This document shows positions 16,711-25,350 of a stretch of DNA of 64,000 nt, piece after piece. The notes beneath the pieces were generated by a model, which was not told the origin of the DNA, made no database searches, and saw only the letters and a program-made list of their open reading frames with translations. The position numbers and the translations under genes were made by a program. Location: the NCBI GenBank assembly GCA_963702925.1, contig OY969771.1, forward strand, positions 3,844,001-3,908,000, given 5' to 3'. The number at the start of each line of letters is the position of its first letter. Position 1 is the first letter of the stretch. Source of the stretch: CAIKMD01 sp963702925 (lineage in GTDB: Bacteria; Pseudomonadota; Alphaproteobacteria; ATCC43930; CGMCC-115725).

Positions 16711-17361
16711 ATGCTGGTCGCCGTGGCCGACGACCACCCGCTCTATCGCGAGGCGGTGAAGCTTCGCTTAGAGCGGCTATTGCCCGATTGCCAGGTGATC
16801 GAGGCCGGCACGCTCGGCCAGCTTCTCGCGCAAATCCGCACCGCATCGCCGTCGTTGCGCGTCGATCTCGCGCTGATCGATCTCAACATGCCGGGCATGG
16901 CTCCGCCCGGCGGCATCGGCACGGTAACGCAAGCGATGCCCGATACGCCGGTCGTGCTGATGTCGGGTGCCGCCCGCCCGCAGGATGTGAGGCAAGCAGT
17001 CGCGGCGGGCGCGCGCGGCTTCTTGCCCAAGACCATGCCGTCCGATCTCTTCGCCATGGCGATCAGCATGATCCTTGCCGGCGGCGCCTATTTGCCGACG
17101 GAAACCTTGCAGGAAAGCGGCGCGACATCGAGCGAACCGCCGGGCGTTGCGGCGGCAAGCGATTTCGCCGATCGGCTGACGCCGCGCGAGCGGCAAGTGC
17201 TGGTGCGGCTGGCTGCCGGCGGCTCCAACAAGGAAATCGGGCGCGAGCTCAACCTCGCCGAAGTAACGGTGAAGCTTCATGTGCGCCAAATCCTGCGCAA
17301 GATCAACGCGCGCAACCGCTCAGAGGCCGCGTCGATGGCGGCGCGCGCCGGGTTGATCTAG
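16711..17361 (+). CDS. NarL/LuxR-family response regulator
   Basis: A 216-residue two-domain regulator. The receiver (1-125) has ADDHP at 6-10, the phospho-acceptor Asp in ALIDLNMPG (about residue 57) and a conserved Lys in FLPKTM. The C-terminal GerE/LuxR helix-turn-helix (about 150-216) shows LTPRERQVLVRLAAGGSNKE and VKLHVRQILRKI. It starts 84 bases after the hybrid kinase and is its likely output partner. The start has GGGGAGGAACC upstream, a strong ribosome-binding site. Confidence 0.9.
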   Translation: MLVAVADDHPLYREAVKLRLERLLPDCQVIEAGTLGQLLAQIRTASPSLRVDLALIDLNMPGMAPPGGIGTVTQAMPDTPVVLMSGAARPQDVRQAVAAGARGFLPKTMPSDLFAMAISMILAGGAYLPTETLQESGATSSEPPGVAAASDFADRLTPRERQVLVRLAAGGSNKEIGRELNLAEVTVKLHVRQILRKINARNRSEAASMAARAGLI

Positions 17362-17380
17362 TCCGGCCGGCTCGGCCCGC

Positions 17381-17432
17381 GAGAGCCTGATCGTCTCAAG
17401 CCCAATCGGCTTGAGACGCGAATCAGGCTCTC
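17381..17432. repeat. long interrupted palindrome 1
   Basis: Two nested 11-bp arms: GAGAGCCTGAT with ATCAGGCTCTC, and CGTCTCAAGCC with GGCTTGAGACG. The loop is CAATC (5 nt) and there is one 3-nt bulge (CGA) in the right arm. It is 20 bases after the regulator stop codon. There is no T-tract, so it is not a standard terminator. Confidence 0.75.
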
Positions 17433-17444
17433 CATCATTGAATG

Positions 17445-17494
17445 AGAGCAAGATTCACGGGTCAGCATAATTCATGCTGACCCGATCTTGCTCT
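17445..17494. repeat. long interrupted palindrome 2
   Basis: Two nested 10-bp arms: AGAGCAAGAT with ATCTTGCTCT, and GGGTCAGCAT with ATGCTGACCC. The loop is AATTC (5 nt), with a 4-nt bulge (TCAC) on one side and one base on the other. It overlaps the stop codon of the minus-strand gene at 17493. Its geometry copies palindrome 1 although the sequence is different. Confidence 0.75.
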
Positions 17495-17939
17495 AGGTTT
17501 CCGGCGCGCGCACGAAGCACAGAATGCCCATGCTCGGCATGTAGCACACGATCGCGCGGCCGGTCAGGTTGACGACATGGTCGAGCACGCGCTCGGGCGG
17601 AACCGGAAGCCATTGATTGTTGATAAAGGCTTCGTAGCCCTGGGCGTTGGTGCGGTAATCGACCGGCCGGCAATCGGTCATCGAGCAGCACGAGACGCCG
17701 GTTCCGGGTTGGTGCAGGCTTTGGAACCAGGGCGCGAGCGTGGGATCGGCGTTATCGGGCGGCGAGGCGCGCGCGGGCTGGGCGAAGCCAAGGGCAAAGG
17801 CGAGGATGACGAGCGCCGCGAGCGCTGAAAGCCACGGTGCAATGGGCGTAAGGGTCCATAAAAGAAAGCGCAATGGAACTCTCCCGATGCAAACGTCGGT
17901 CTTCCGGAGTCGCCCCCCTCGCAATGTGTGATACGCCAC
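17493..17939 (-). CDS. secreted conserved hypothetical protein with CC-Cys motif
   Basis: A protein of up to 148 residues. A hydrophobic segment (about 25-52, ending ARA) is a signal peptide or anchor. The annotated first residues are rather polar, so a TTG or GTG start near residue 21-23, next to GGGAGAG, is possible. The mature part contains WFQSLHQPGTGVSCCSMTDC and later ends CYMPSMGILCFVRA. Five Cys in an exported protein suggest disulfides or metal binding. I have seen this pattern in Rhizobiales-type hypothetical proteins but know no function. Confidence 0.65.
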   Translation of the reverse strand: MAYHTLRGGRLRKTDVCIGRVPLRFLLWTLTPIAPWLSALAALVILAFALGFAQPARASPPDNADPTLAPWFQSLHQPGTGVSCCSMTDCRPVDYRTNAQGYEAFINNQWLPVPPERVLDHVVNLTGRAIVCYMPSMGILCFVRAPET

Positions 17940-18058
17940 TATCCTAGCACGAAGCGCGCGCGTGCAGAACCGTTTCGCGCGCGGCGGATCGACTCTGTCC
18001 GCGGCGCCGTTCGGCGCTATACTGGGGTCACAAGAAGATCACCAAAGGGAGTACGCCC

Positions 18059-19300
18059 ATGACCCGAGCGATCGGCCGCCTCCTTGCCGCTTGCGCGTTG
18101 CTTGCCATGCTTTTGACCATATCGGCGCTCGTGCCGAAAGCCGCGGCCCAAGGCGCGCCGCCGCCCGAGCAGGCGCTGGCCGAGCTCAAGAAAGTGGTTC
18201 AAGGCCAGGCCGATCACCAGGCCTATCCGATCACCGGCATCAATCCCGACGATGTCCGCGCGGTGCTGGCGAAGCTGACCAGCATGAATCGCGACGAATG
18301 GGCCGCCGCCTGGACCGCGATGGGCGATCTCCATGCCGGCAGCGCGCGCGCCGCGACCGACCGCGCCGCCAAGCGCGAGAACTGGCGCCAAGCGTGGCTC
18401 GACGACATGTTCGGCGCCTGGCCGGCGCAGACGACGCCGGGCAAACGCGCGGCCTACGCCAAATCGCTCGACGCGTTCCGCAATTACGGCAAGCTTCTGG
18501 AATTCCCGATCGAGGTGGTGCGCATCCCGTTCGAGGGCAAGGAGATCGTCGGCTATCTGCAGCTGCCGAAAGGCGCCGGGGCGAAGCCGGTGTTGGTATC
18601 GATCGGCGGCCTCGACGAATACAAGGAATACGGCGTCGAGCATGGCAGCACCTATTATCTCAAAGCCGGCATCGGCTTGCTCTCGCTCGACATGCCGGGC
18701 ACGGGCGAAGCGCCGGTGAAGATGGAAGTCGGCGCCGAGCGCATGATCGTCAAGGCGATCGATTATCTCGCCGCGCGCCGCGACATCGATGCCAAGCGCA
18801 TCGCCGTCAACGGCGCCAGCGCGGGCGGGTATTGGTCGGCGCTGACAGCTTATATCGAGCGCGGCCGCATCCGCGCGGCGGTGGTGCGCGGCGGGCCGAT
18901 CCACGAATATTTCCAGCCCGATTGGCAGCGCAAATCCTGGGGCACGAGCGAATATCTCTTCGGCCTGAAAGAAGCGCGCATGACCGTCTATGGCTTCAAG
19001 GAAGGGCAGGACGATGATTTCCTCGCGGCGATGCAGCCTTTCTCGCTGCAGACGCGCGGGATCTTGGACAAGCCTTCGGCGCCGATGCTGGTGGTGAACG
19101 GCGAAAAGGACACGCAAGTGCCGATCGCCGATCTTTATCTTCTGCTGCGCACGGGCACGCCGAAATATGCCTGGGTCAATCCGACCGGCGGCCATACCGG
19201 GCGCTCGGCCGATTGGAACGAGGAAAAGATCACCGCGACCGTGGTGGTGCCGTGGCTGACCGCCATGCTCGCAGCGCCAACCGCAACGCCATCGCAGTGA
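18059..19300 (+). CDS. secreted alpha/beta hydrolase (prolyl-oligopeptidase/FrsA-like)
   Basis: A 413-residue exported hydrolase. The signal peptide is MTRAIGRLLAACALLAMLLT with cleavage near AAAQG. The helical N-terminal part (about 35-150) precedes the hydrolase core. The nucleophile is in NGASAGGYWS, the acid likely in NGEKDTQVP, and the His in GGHTG near the C-terminus, so the triad is complete. Family members include esterases and peptidase-like enzymes such as FrsA and 2,6-dihydroxypseudooxynicotine hydrolase. AAAGGGAG precedes the ATG. It is followed 19 bases later by a CMD-family gene, probably in one operon. Confidence 0.8.
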   Translation: MTRAIGRLLAACALLAMLLTISALVPKAAAQGAPPPEQALAELKKVVQGQADHQAYPITGINPDDVRAVLAKLTSMNRDEWAAAWTAMGDLHAGSARAATDRAAKRENWRQAWLDDMFGAWPAQTTPGKRAAYAKSLDAFRNYGKLLEFPIEVVRIPFEGKEIVGYLQLPKGAGAKPVLVSIGGLDEYKEYGVEHGSTYYLKAGIGLLSLDMPGTGEAPVKMEVGAERMIVKAIDYLAARRDIDAKRIAVNGASAGGYWSALTAYIERGRIRAAVVRGGPIHEYFQPDWQRKSWGTSEYLFGLKEARMTVYGFKEGQDDDFLAAMQPFSLQTRGILDKPSAPMLVVNGEKDTQVPIADLYLLLRTGTPKYAWVNPTGGHTGRSADWNEEKITATVVVPWLTAMLAAPTATPSQ

Positions 19301-19319
19301 CGAAGCCGCGAGGTCCGAC

Positions 19320-19913
19320 ATGATTCCCGAGGATATCGATCCCGAATCCCGCTGCCGGCTGCCTTTGCCGCAACGCGCCGAGCTCGATGCGGCGGGGCAG
19401 GCGATCTTCGACCGGATCACCGATCCCAAAGGCGGCACGATCCGCGGCTTGCGCGGCCCGAGCGGCATCCAGCTTCATTCGCCGGCGCTGTCGCAATTGA
19501 CCGGACCGGTCAACCGCTATCTCCGTTTCCAAGCGGGCTTCAGCGGCCGGGTGCGCGAATTGGCGATCCTGGTCACGGCGCGCGAATGCGACAGCCAGTT
19601 CGAATGGGCGGCGCATGAGCCCGAGGCGTTGCGCGAAGGCATTGCGCCCGAGATCGTCGAGCTGGTGCGTCATCGCAAGAGCGTCGAAGGGCTCGCCGAT
19701 GCCGACGCGACCATCATCGCCTTGGGCCGCGAGATGTTCGGCGCGCGCAAAGTGAGCGCCGCGACCTTCGCGCGCGCGTTGCGCCAGTTCGGCCGAAAGG
19801 GAATCGTCGATCTCGTATCGCTGATGGCGAATTACGCCGGGACCGCGGCGCTGCTCACGGCGTTCGACATGCAGCTCGACGAAGGAACCAAGCCCGGGCT
19901 GCCGCCGCGGTGA
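19320..19913 (+). CDS. carboxymuconolactone decarboxylase (CMD)-family protein
   Basis: A 197-residue all-helical protein of the AhpD/CMD family. The typical block RELAILVTARECDSQFEWAA (about 79-98) with conserved Glu, Trp and the following His is present. The CXXC of AhpD peroxidases is absent, so a peroxidase role is unlikely. It may be a lactone decarboxylase or an uncharacterised relative. It follows the secreted hydrolase by 19 bases on the same strand. Confidence 0.8.
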   Translation: MIPEDIDPESRCRLPLPQRAELDAAGQAIFDRITDPKGGTIRGLRGPSGIQLHSPALSQLTGPVNRYLRFQAGFSGRVRELAILVTARECDSQFEWAAHEPEALREGIAPEIVELVRHRKSVEGLADADATIIALGREMFGARKVSAATFARALRQFGRKGIVDLVSLMANYAGTAALLTAFDMQLDEGTKPGLPPR

Positions 19914-19937
19914 ACGCGGCGGCGCCGTGCTTCGTCT

Positions 19938-20066
19938 CTATTTGAAAAGCTGCAGCGCGTTGAGACAGGTCTGCACCACGCCCCAGCTCAGCGGAATGCC
20001 GACCAGGGCCCAGGCGAAGATGAGCTTCCCTGCATTGCCGCCCGCTTCCTCGTGTTTTCTTGCCAT
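19938..20066 (-). CDS. 42-residue membrane protein, companion of the MFS carrier
   Basis: A very small gene: an ATG at 20066, reading MARKHEEAGGNAG, then one membrane helix (KLIFAWALVGIPLSWGVVQT) and a short tail ending LQLFK. It lies 12 bases after the stop of the OFA-type MFS gene in the same direction. One-helix proteins of this kind are found directly beside OFA-family MFS genes and have been named MFS transporter small subunit. That assignment rests on helix pattern, size and position. Its role in transport or assembly is not established. Confidence 0.7.
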   Translation of the reverse strand: MARKHEEAGGNAGKLIFAWALVGIPLSWGVVQTCLNALQLFK

Positions 20067-20078
20067 GATCGCCCCCCC

Positions 20079-21449
20079 TCAATCCGCCATGCCCATCGCA
20101 TCGGCCTGCTCGTGCCGCATGTGGTGGCGCTCATGGACTTGCTTCACGAAGAGATTGCAGAAGAAGCCGACGATCAGTAACCCCGCCATCACATACATGG
20201 TGACGTTGTAGGCCTGGGCCGCGGGCACGCCGTGCTCGATATTGTACTGGCGGATGTAATTGACCAGCACCGGCCCGAAAATCCCCGCCATCGACCACGC
20301 CGTCAGCAGCATGCCGTGGATCGCGCCGACATAGCGCGTGCCGAACATGTCCTTGAGATAGGCCGGCACGGTGGCAAAGCCGCCGCCATACATGCTGAAG
20401 ATCACCGCGTAAGCCGCTACGAACAGCGCGACGCTGCCGACCGCGCCGGTATAGGGCACGAAGGCGTAGAGCAACGCGCCCAGGACGAAGAAGCAGAAAT
20501 AAGTGCTCTTGCGGCCGATATAGTCCGAGAACGAGGCCCAGATGAAGCGTCCGGCCATGTTGAAAAAACTCATCAGCCCGACGAAGCCCGCCGCCGCCAC
20601 GACCGTCACCCGTCCGGGAAACATCTCCTGGCTCATCGCCGAAGCTTGGCCCAAGACGCCGATGCCGGCGGTGACGTTCAAACACAGCACCCACCAGATC
20701 AGCCAGAATTGCGGCGTCTTCAGCGCCTGATAGACATAGACGTTTTGCGTGGTGACGAGCTTCTTCGGCTTGGCGTGCGGCACATAGCCCTCCGGCCGCC
20801 ATGCCGGTGCTGGCACGCGCACCAGCCACGCGCCTACCATCATGAAGCAGAAATAGCCGGCGCCCAGCGTCAGGAAAGTTTCGGCCACGCCGACATGGCT
20901 CGGCGTCGAGAAGCGGCCCATCAGCCAAACCGAAAGCGGCGAGGCGATGAAAGCGGCGCCGCCGAATCCCATGATCGCCATGCCGGTGGCCATGCCGGGC
21001 CGGTCGGGAAACCATTTGATCAAGGTCGAGACGGGCGAGATATAGCCGATGCCGAGGCCGAAGCCGCCGAGGATGCCGTAGCCGAAATAGATGATCCAGA
21101 TGTTGTGGACATAGACGCCGATTGCCGACAGCAAAAAGCCGCCGCCCCAGCACAAAGCCGCGGTGAACATGGCCTGGCGCGGCCCGCCTTCCTCGACCCA
21201 GCGCCCGAGCAGCGCCGCCGACACGCCGAGAAAGAAAATCGCCAGGCTGAAGATCCAGCCCAGATCGGTCAGCTTCCAATCATCGGGCGCGGATTGCGTG
21301 ATGCCGATCAGCTTGGTCATCGGCAGGTTGAACACGCTGAAGGCGTAGGCTTCGCCGATGCAGAGATGCACGCATAAAGCCGCCGGCGGTATCAGCCAGC
21401 GGCTGTAGCCGGGCGGTGCGATGATGCGGTCCTTGCTCAAGAACGACAT
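20079..21449 (-). CDS. OFA-family MFS transporter (oxalate/formate antiporter-like)
   Basis: A 456-residue inner-membrane carrier with 12 predicted helices. The start ALCVHLCIGEAYAFSVFNLP and the segment GGFGLGIGYISPVSTLIKWF are typical of the oxalate/formate antiporter family (TC 2.A.1.11). A His-rich C-terminus (HERHHMRHEQ) is in the cytoplasm. It precedes the 42-residue companion gene by 12 bases. Substrate could be oxalate, formate or another monocarboxylate. No oxalate-degrading genes are nearby. Confidence 0.88.
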   Translation of the reverse strand: MSFLSKDRIIAPPGYSRWLIPPAALCVHLCIGEAYAFSVFNLPMTKLIGITQSAPDDWKLTDLGWIFSLAIFFLGVSAALLGRWVEEGGPRQAMFTAALCWGGGFLLSAIGVYVHNIWIIYFGYGILGGFGLGIGYISPVSTLIKWFPDRPGMATGMAIMGFGGAAFIASPLSVWLMGRFSTPSHVGVAETFLTLGAGYFCFMMVGAWLVRVPAPAWRPEGYVPHAKPKKLVTTQNVYVYQALKTPQFWLIWWVLCLNVTAGIGVLGQASAMSQEMFPGRVTVVAAAGFVGLMSFFNMAGRFIWASFSDYIGRKSTYFCFFVLGALLYAFVPYTGAVGSVALFVAAYAVIFSMYGGGFATVPAYLKDMFGTRYVGAIHGMLLTAWSMAGIFGPVLVNYIRQYNIEHGVPAAQAYNVTMYVMAGLLIVGFFCNLFVKQVHERHHMRHEQADAMGMAD

Positions 21450-21663
21450 AGGCTTCCCCCTGTTGAGGCGCGGCGATTGTCTCGTCCTGCGCCATGATCG
21501 GCGGTTCCCGCCAACCGGTCCCCCTACTATGCAACAGCGGCTAGTGTAGGCAAAATCAAATTCGAGCGATGCGCGCGCTGCTGCGCTGCAGCGAAGCCAG
21601 GGAATCCGCGCTTACTTTTGGCGCGCCGCGTAAGTTATGCCGCAATAATTTCGTGCGGCGCGG

Positions 21664-22134
21664 TCAGCCCTTGGCGTGGTTCGGGTTTTTGGGCGCGAAG
21701 TCGAGCGGCTTGGCGATGGTCGGGCCGTCATGCTCGACGCCGCCGGTCATCATGATGATCTCGATCTTGCGCTTCGCGACGGATCTGAAGCTCGGATCGG
21801 CGCCGAGCGAAGCGGCCTTGTTGACGAAATTCCGCGCTTCGCCGACGAGGCGATTGCGCTCGGGCACGTCGTCCAAGCGTGCCTTGTCCAAGGCGAGCGT
21901 CAAGGCGGCGTCGGCCGCGCGCGTATTGGAGCGGCACTCGAAATTGCGGGCCTCGCTGAGAAGCCGGCGGCGGAAATCCATCGGCAAATTCGGCACGCGC
22001 TTCACGGTCTCGTCGAGCCGCGCTTTGATGCGTTCGGCATCGGCCGGTTTCGCCATGCGCATCGTCTCGAGCAGCTTGGAGCATTCTACCATCGCGCTGG
22101 CGAGCATCTTCTTTTCGAGTTCTCGCTTGTTCAT
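21664..22134 (-). CDS. hypothetical helical protein, 156 residues
   Basis: A soluble protein rich in Lys, Arg and Ala. It looks all-helical, with a repeated motif RRLLSEARNFECRS and RNRLVGEARNFVNKA (about 55 and 98) that suggests two related helical hairpins. The ATG at 22134 is chosen; an ATG at 22155 would add seven residues. I do not recognise a family. The last 25 residues look unstructured. It is probably a single-gene unit with the AT-rich region 22135-22330 as promoter. Confidence 0.6.
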   Translation of the reverse strand: MNKRELEKKMLASAMVECSKLLETMRMAKPADAERIKARLDETVKRVPNLPMDFRRRLLSEARNFECRSNTRAADAALTLALDKARLDDVPERNRLVGEARNFVNKAASLGADPSFRSVAKRKIEIIMMTGGVEHDGPTIAKPLDFAPKNPNHAKG

Positions 22135-22465
22135 TTGAGCAGATGGGGGCGACATGGCAATTGTGCCTTATATAGTTAAGGTGCGTGCCACTATTGTCGG
22201 CAAAACTCGTTGATTGCTGCTTAATAAAAACAGCAAGTTATTAGGCGCTCTTGTTAAGCTATGTTATCGGGCGCTGTCATTTATCTTTTACGATGCGTAA
22301 CTTTTCCAGTAAAAGCATGTGCAGCGCAGCACCGGCTTTGCCCGGCGTTAAGCCTTTGACAGCGCGTCCCGATCCCGCCGCTATGCGGGCAGGGCGGCGT
22401 CGCCGCGGTGCCGCTACGCTGCACTGCGCCGCAACTGCGGCGTGCGCAACGGCGATGCGCTTGGT
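22135..22465. other. gene-free stretch, AT-rich then GC-rich
   Basis: About 330 bases without a credible gene. 22160-22330 is markedly AT-rich, with TATATAG and AATAAAAACAG tracts, and could hold the promoter of the minus-strand gene at 22134. 22330-22460 is GC-rich with short palindromes such as GCCGCTATGCGGGCAGGGCGGC. No terminator with a clear T-tract is seen. Confidence 0.5.
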
Positions 22466-22759
22466 TTAGTAGGGCGTCACCGCGTAAGGCGGGCCGCAAT
22501 TTTGCGCGACGCCGTCGGCCAGAACCCGGCGCGCCATCCCGCCTTGCGGATCCAATTCCGAAGCGCCCGCCGCCGGTGCCGCCACGAGCAAAGTCGCGGT
22601 GCAAATCGGCAGCTTCAAAGCGAGAAGAAAGGGCGTGCCGAGCACGCTCAGCACGGCGGCCCCGCCCGGATCGGGTTGCGGGCCGTTGGCATTCGTCGGC
22701 GGCGCGGCGCACGCGCCGAGCGAGAGAGCGAGAAAAATCGCGACCAGTTTCTTGCGCAT
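22466..22759 (-). CDS. putative lipoprotein, 97 residues
   Basis: A small secreted protein with a lipobox: MRKKLVAIFLALSLGAC, where the Cys at residue 17 would be lipidated. The mature part has a short Pro-rich linker (APPTNANGPQPDPGG), a hydrophobic segment (VLGTPFLLALKLPICTATLLV) and ends PPYAVTPY. The hydrophobic segment may lie in a membrane. The start at 22759 has GGAG seven bases upstream. I know similar alphaproteobacterial hypothetical proteins but no function. Confidence 0.65.
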   Translation of the reverse strand: MRKKLVAIFLALSLGACAAPPTNANGPQPDPGGAAVLSVLGTPFLLALKLPICTATLLVAAPAAGASELDPQGGMARRVLADGVAQNCGPPYAVTPY

Positions 22760-22793
22760 CACCATCTCCTGTACCGAGACGGGGCGGGCCCCG

Positions 22794-23957
22794 CTATTCG
22801 GTCTCGCATTTGAAGGGCGAGAGTTCTTGCTCGAGCTCGTCCATCTCGCTTTCGATCGCGCGCCGCTCGCGCGCGCAGAAATCGCCGACCGCGCGGGCAA
22901 AGCCGGGATCGCGGATCCAATGCGCGCTGTAGGTAGGCGAGGGCAGATAGCCGCGTTAAATCTTGTGCTGGCCTTGCGCGCCGGCCTCGACCCGCTTCAA
23001 GCCGCGCGCGATCGCGAAATCGATCGCGCGGTAATAGCAGACCTCGAAATGCAGGAAGGGGAAATCGCCAAGGCATCCCCAATTGCGTCCGAACAAGGTG
23101 TCGCTACCGAGGAGATTGAGCGCGCCGGCGACGTAGCGGCCGTTTTTCTTGGCCATGATTAGCACGACCTTGTCGGCCATGCGCTGATGCAGCAGATCGA
23201 AGAATTCGCGGTTGAGATAGGCCGAGCCCCATTTGCGGTCCGAGGTCGACATATAGAAGCGGAAGAACGCGTCCCAATGCTCGCGCCGCAAATCGCCGCC
23301 GGTCAGAGTCTCGATCTCCAAGCCGCCTTCGAGGGCGTCGCGCCGCTCGCGTTTGATCTGCTTGCGCTTCCTGGAATTGAGCGCGTCGAGGAAATCGTCG
23401 AAGCACTGATAGCCTTCGTTCTGCCAATGGAATTGGCGGCCGAGCCGTTGCTGAAACCCGTGCGCGCCGAGCCTTTCCCATTCCGCCTGAAGCGGAAAAT
23501 TGACATGGAGCGACGAGACTTTGCGGCGCTGCGCCACTTCGATCATCGCCGCGATGAGATAATCGGCGGTCTCGGCGCCGGCTTGGGGATGCAGCAGAAG
23601 CCGCGGCCCGGTCACCGGGGTGAAAGGCACGGCCGCCAAAAGTTTCGGGTAATAGCGGCCGCCGGCGCGCTCATAGGCCGAAACCCAGCCGTGATCGAAG
23701 ACGTATTCGCCATAGGAATGGCTTTTGAGATACATCGGCACCGCGCCGAGCAGCTTGCCCGCGGCATCCTCGAGCAGCAGATGCTGCGGCAGCCAGCCGG
23801 TGTCGCGCGCGGCCGAACCCGATTCCTCGAGCGCTTGCAGAAATGTGTGGCACAGGAACGGATTGTCCGGCCCGGCGCAAGCGTCCCAGGCTTCGGCCGC
23901 GACGACAGCGAGCTCGTCGACGATCCGGACGGTCAGGCTGTCGCCACCATCGGCCAT
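22794..23957 (-). pseudogene. FemAB/GNAT-like peptidogalycan biosynthesis protein, interrupted by an in-frame stop
   Basis: A PF04339-type protein of about 387 residues, related to FemAB acyltransferases. Family blocks seen include FDHGWVSAYERAGG, VNFPLQAEW and RKRKQIKRERRDA, and the hallmark end GAQGQHKI. At 22956-22958 a TAA follows GQHKI. The same frame then continues for 53 codons (RGYLPSPTYSAHWIRDPGFA onward) to a TAG at 22794. That continuation is the normal family C-terminus, so one codon has become a stop. The intact part is 333 residues. It could be a true nonsense mutation, a read-through site or a sequencing error. The start at 23957 is 2 bases from the RidA stop. Confidence 0.75.
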
Positions 23958-23959
23958 CG

Positions 23960-24427
23960 CTAAGCGACCTCGAACACCGCATCCACCTCGACCGCCGCCC
24001 CGCCCGGCAAGGAGCCGACGCCGACTGCGGCGCGGGCATGGCGCCCGGCATCGCCGAACACCTCGACCATGAGATCGGATGCGCCGTTCACAACCTGAGG
24101 CTGCTCGGCGAAAGCCGGAACCGCGTTGACGAAGCCGCCCAGCCGCACCACGCGCACAACCCGGTCGAGATCGCCGTCGAGAAACCGCCTGGTTTGGGCG
24201 AGGAGGTTGAGGCCGCACAGCCGCGCCGCCTGCTGGCCTTCGGCAAGCGAAATCTCGGCGCCGAGCTTGCCGACGAAACGCCGCTCGCCGTTCCACTGGC
24301 AAATCTGGCCGGAGACGAAAAGGAGATTGCCGCTCCGCACCGCCGGGACGTAATTGGCCATCGGCGCCGCGGCGTTCGGCAACTCGATCTTCAACGCGGC
24401 AAGACGCTGCTCGATCCGTCCTGGCAT
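23960..24427 (-). CDS. RidA/YjgF/Rid-family protein
   Basis: A 155-residue member of the Rid superfamily of small trimeric enzymes that hydrolyse reactive enamine/imine intermediates. Typical segments are GNLLFVSGQICQWNGE (about 33-48) and RVVRLGGFVNAVPAF. The active-site Arg region RAAVGVGSLPGGAAVEVD is present near the C-terminus. The family core is about 125 residues and this one has a longer N-terminus, as the ~155-residue Rid group does. It is the upstream gene of the pair with the FemAB-like gene (2-base gap). Confidence 0.82.
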   Translation of the reverse strand: MPGRIEQRLAALKIELPNAAAPMANYVPAVRSGNLLFVSGQICQWNGERRFVGKLGAEISLAEGQQAARLCGLNLLAQTRRFLDGDLDRVVRVVRLGGFVNAVPAFAEQPQVVNGASDLMVEVFGDAGRHARAAVGVGSLPGGAAVEVDAVFEVA

Positions 24428-24518
24428 ACGGCACAACTCCCGATTACGGCTGAATCCGGCCTCTGCCTTGAGTTTACCGCATTCGCGCGATAAAGCCCCA
24501 TGGGAAAGAGAGTTGGGA

Positions 24519-25154
24519 ATGAAGGCCATGACAACGATGCTGCTGCAACGGGTTTTACCGCTTTTGGCCGCGCTCGCGCTGGTTGCCGCCGTGCCGGCGC
24601 AGGCCGCGGGGCTGCTCGATGCGCCGATGTCGTTCAGCGCCACCCGCACGGTGACGGTGAACGGCAAGGCTTATACCGGACCGATGTTCCACGTCCCGGG
24701 TCGTGAGCGCCACGAGCAAAACCTGCTCGGCATGGACGAGGTCTTTCTGCTCGACGATCATGACGGCCAAGGATTCCTGGTCGTGCCGCCGCTGAAGACC
24801 ATGGTCGCGTTTCCGTTCCCGCCGCTGCTCGCGGCGTTGCTCGATCCCGCGCTCGGCAAAGCGGCGCTCGGCGACGAAAGAATCGACGGCGTGCCGACGA
24901 CCAAATACCGCGTCGACAAGACGACGCAAGACGGCTCGCATGGCGAAGGCTTCGTTTGGATCAGCAAGCGCGGCGTTCTGATGAAGCTTGCCGGCACGGT
25001 GACCGCGCCGGGCGGACACCGCACGGTCATCGACATGGCGCTGAGCGGCGTCAAGGAAGCGCCGCAAAACGCCGCGCTGTTCGCGCCGCCCCAAGGTTTC
25101 GCCACTCTGCCGGCGCAGGCGCTGGTGCCGCTGATCGGCGAAAGTCTGCAATAA
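24519..25154 (+). CDS. secreted hypothetical protein (LolA-fold or DUF4412-like)
   Basis: A 211-residue exported protein. The signal peptide spans MKAMTTMLLQRVLPLLAALA with cleavage at AQAAG. The mature part is beta-rich. Phrases such as SATRTVTVNGKAY, EVFLLDDHDGQGFLVV and DGVPTTKYRVDKTTQDG resemble the curved beta-sheet of LolA-like or DUF4412 proteins that track lipids or lipoproteins. No Cys for lipidation. The ATG at 24519 follows AGAGAGTTGGG. The family call is tentative. Confidence 0.55.
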   Translation: MKAMTTMLLQRVLPLLAALALVAAVPAQAAGLLDAPMSFSATRTVTVNGKAYTGPMFHVPGRERHEQNLLGMDEVFLLDDHDGQGFLVVPPLKTMVAFPFPPLLAALLDPALGKAALGDERIDGVPTTKYRVDKTTQDGSHGEGFVWISKRGVLMKLAGTVTAPGGHRTVIDMALSGVKEAPQNAALFAPPQGFATLPAQALVPLIGESLQ

Positions 25155-25350
25155 AAAAGAGAAAGCAGCCGCATCGATTCTCAAGCACCGGGACGTTTGC
25201 GCTTGCGCATCGCGCGCAAACGCGGCGCGCGCGAAAACGTGTGCGACAAAGGCGTGCGATTAAGTGCTGATTCACACGCGGCTCCGATAGTTGGTCTGCG
25301 CCTATGCTTTGCGCTGGGCGAAAGATCAATTTTCCTCGGAGACTCGTCCC

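Noticed and set aside
14752..16737. 661-codon minus-strand open frame opposite the hybrid kinase
   Set aside because: Antisense shadow; the kinase frame has all family motifs.
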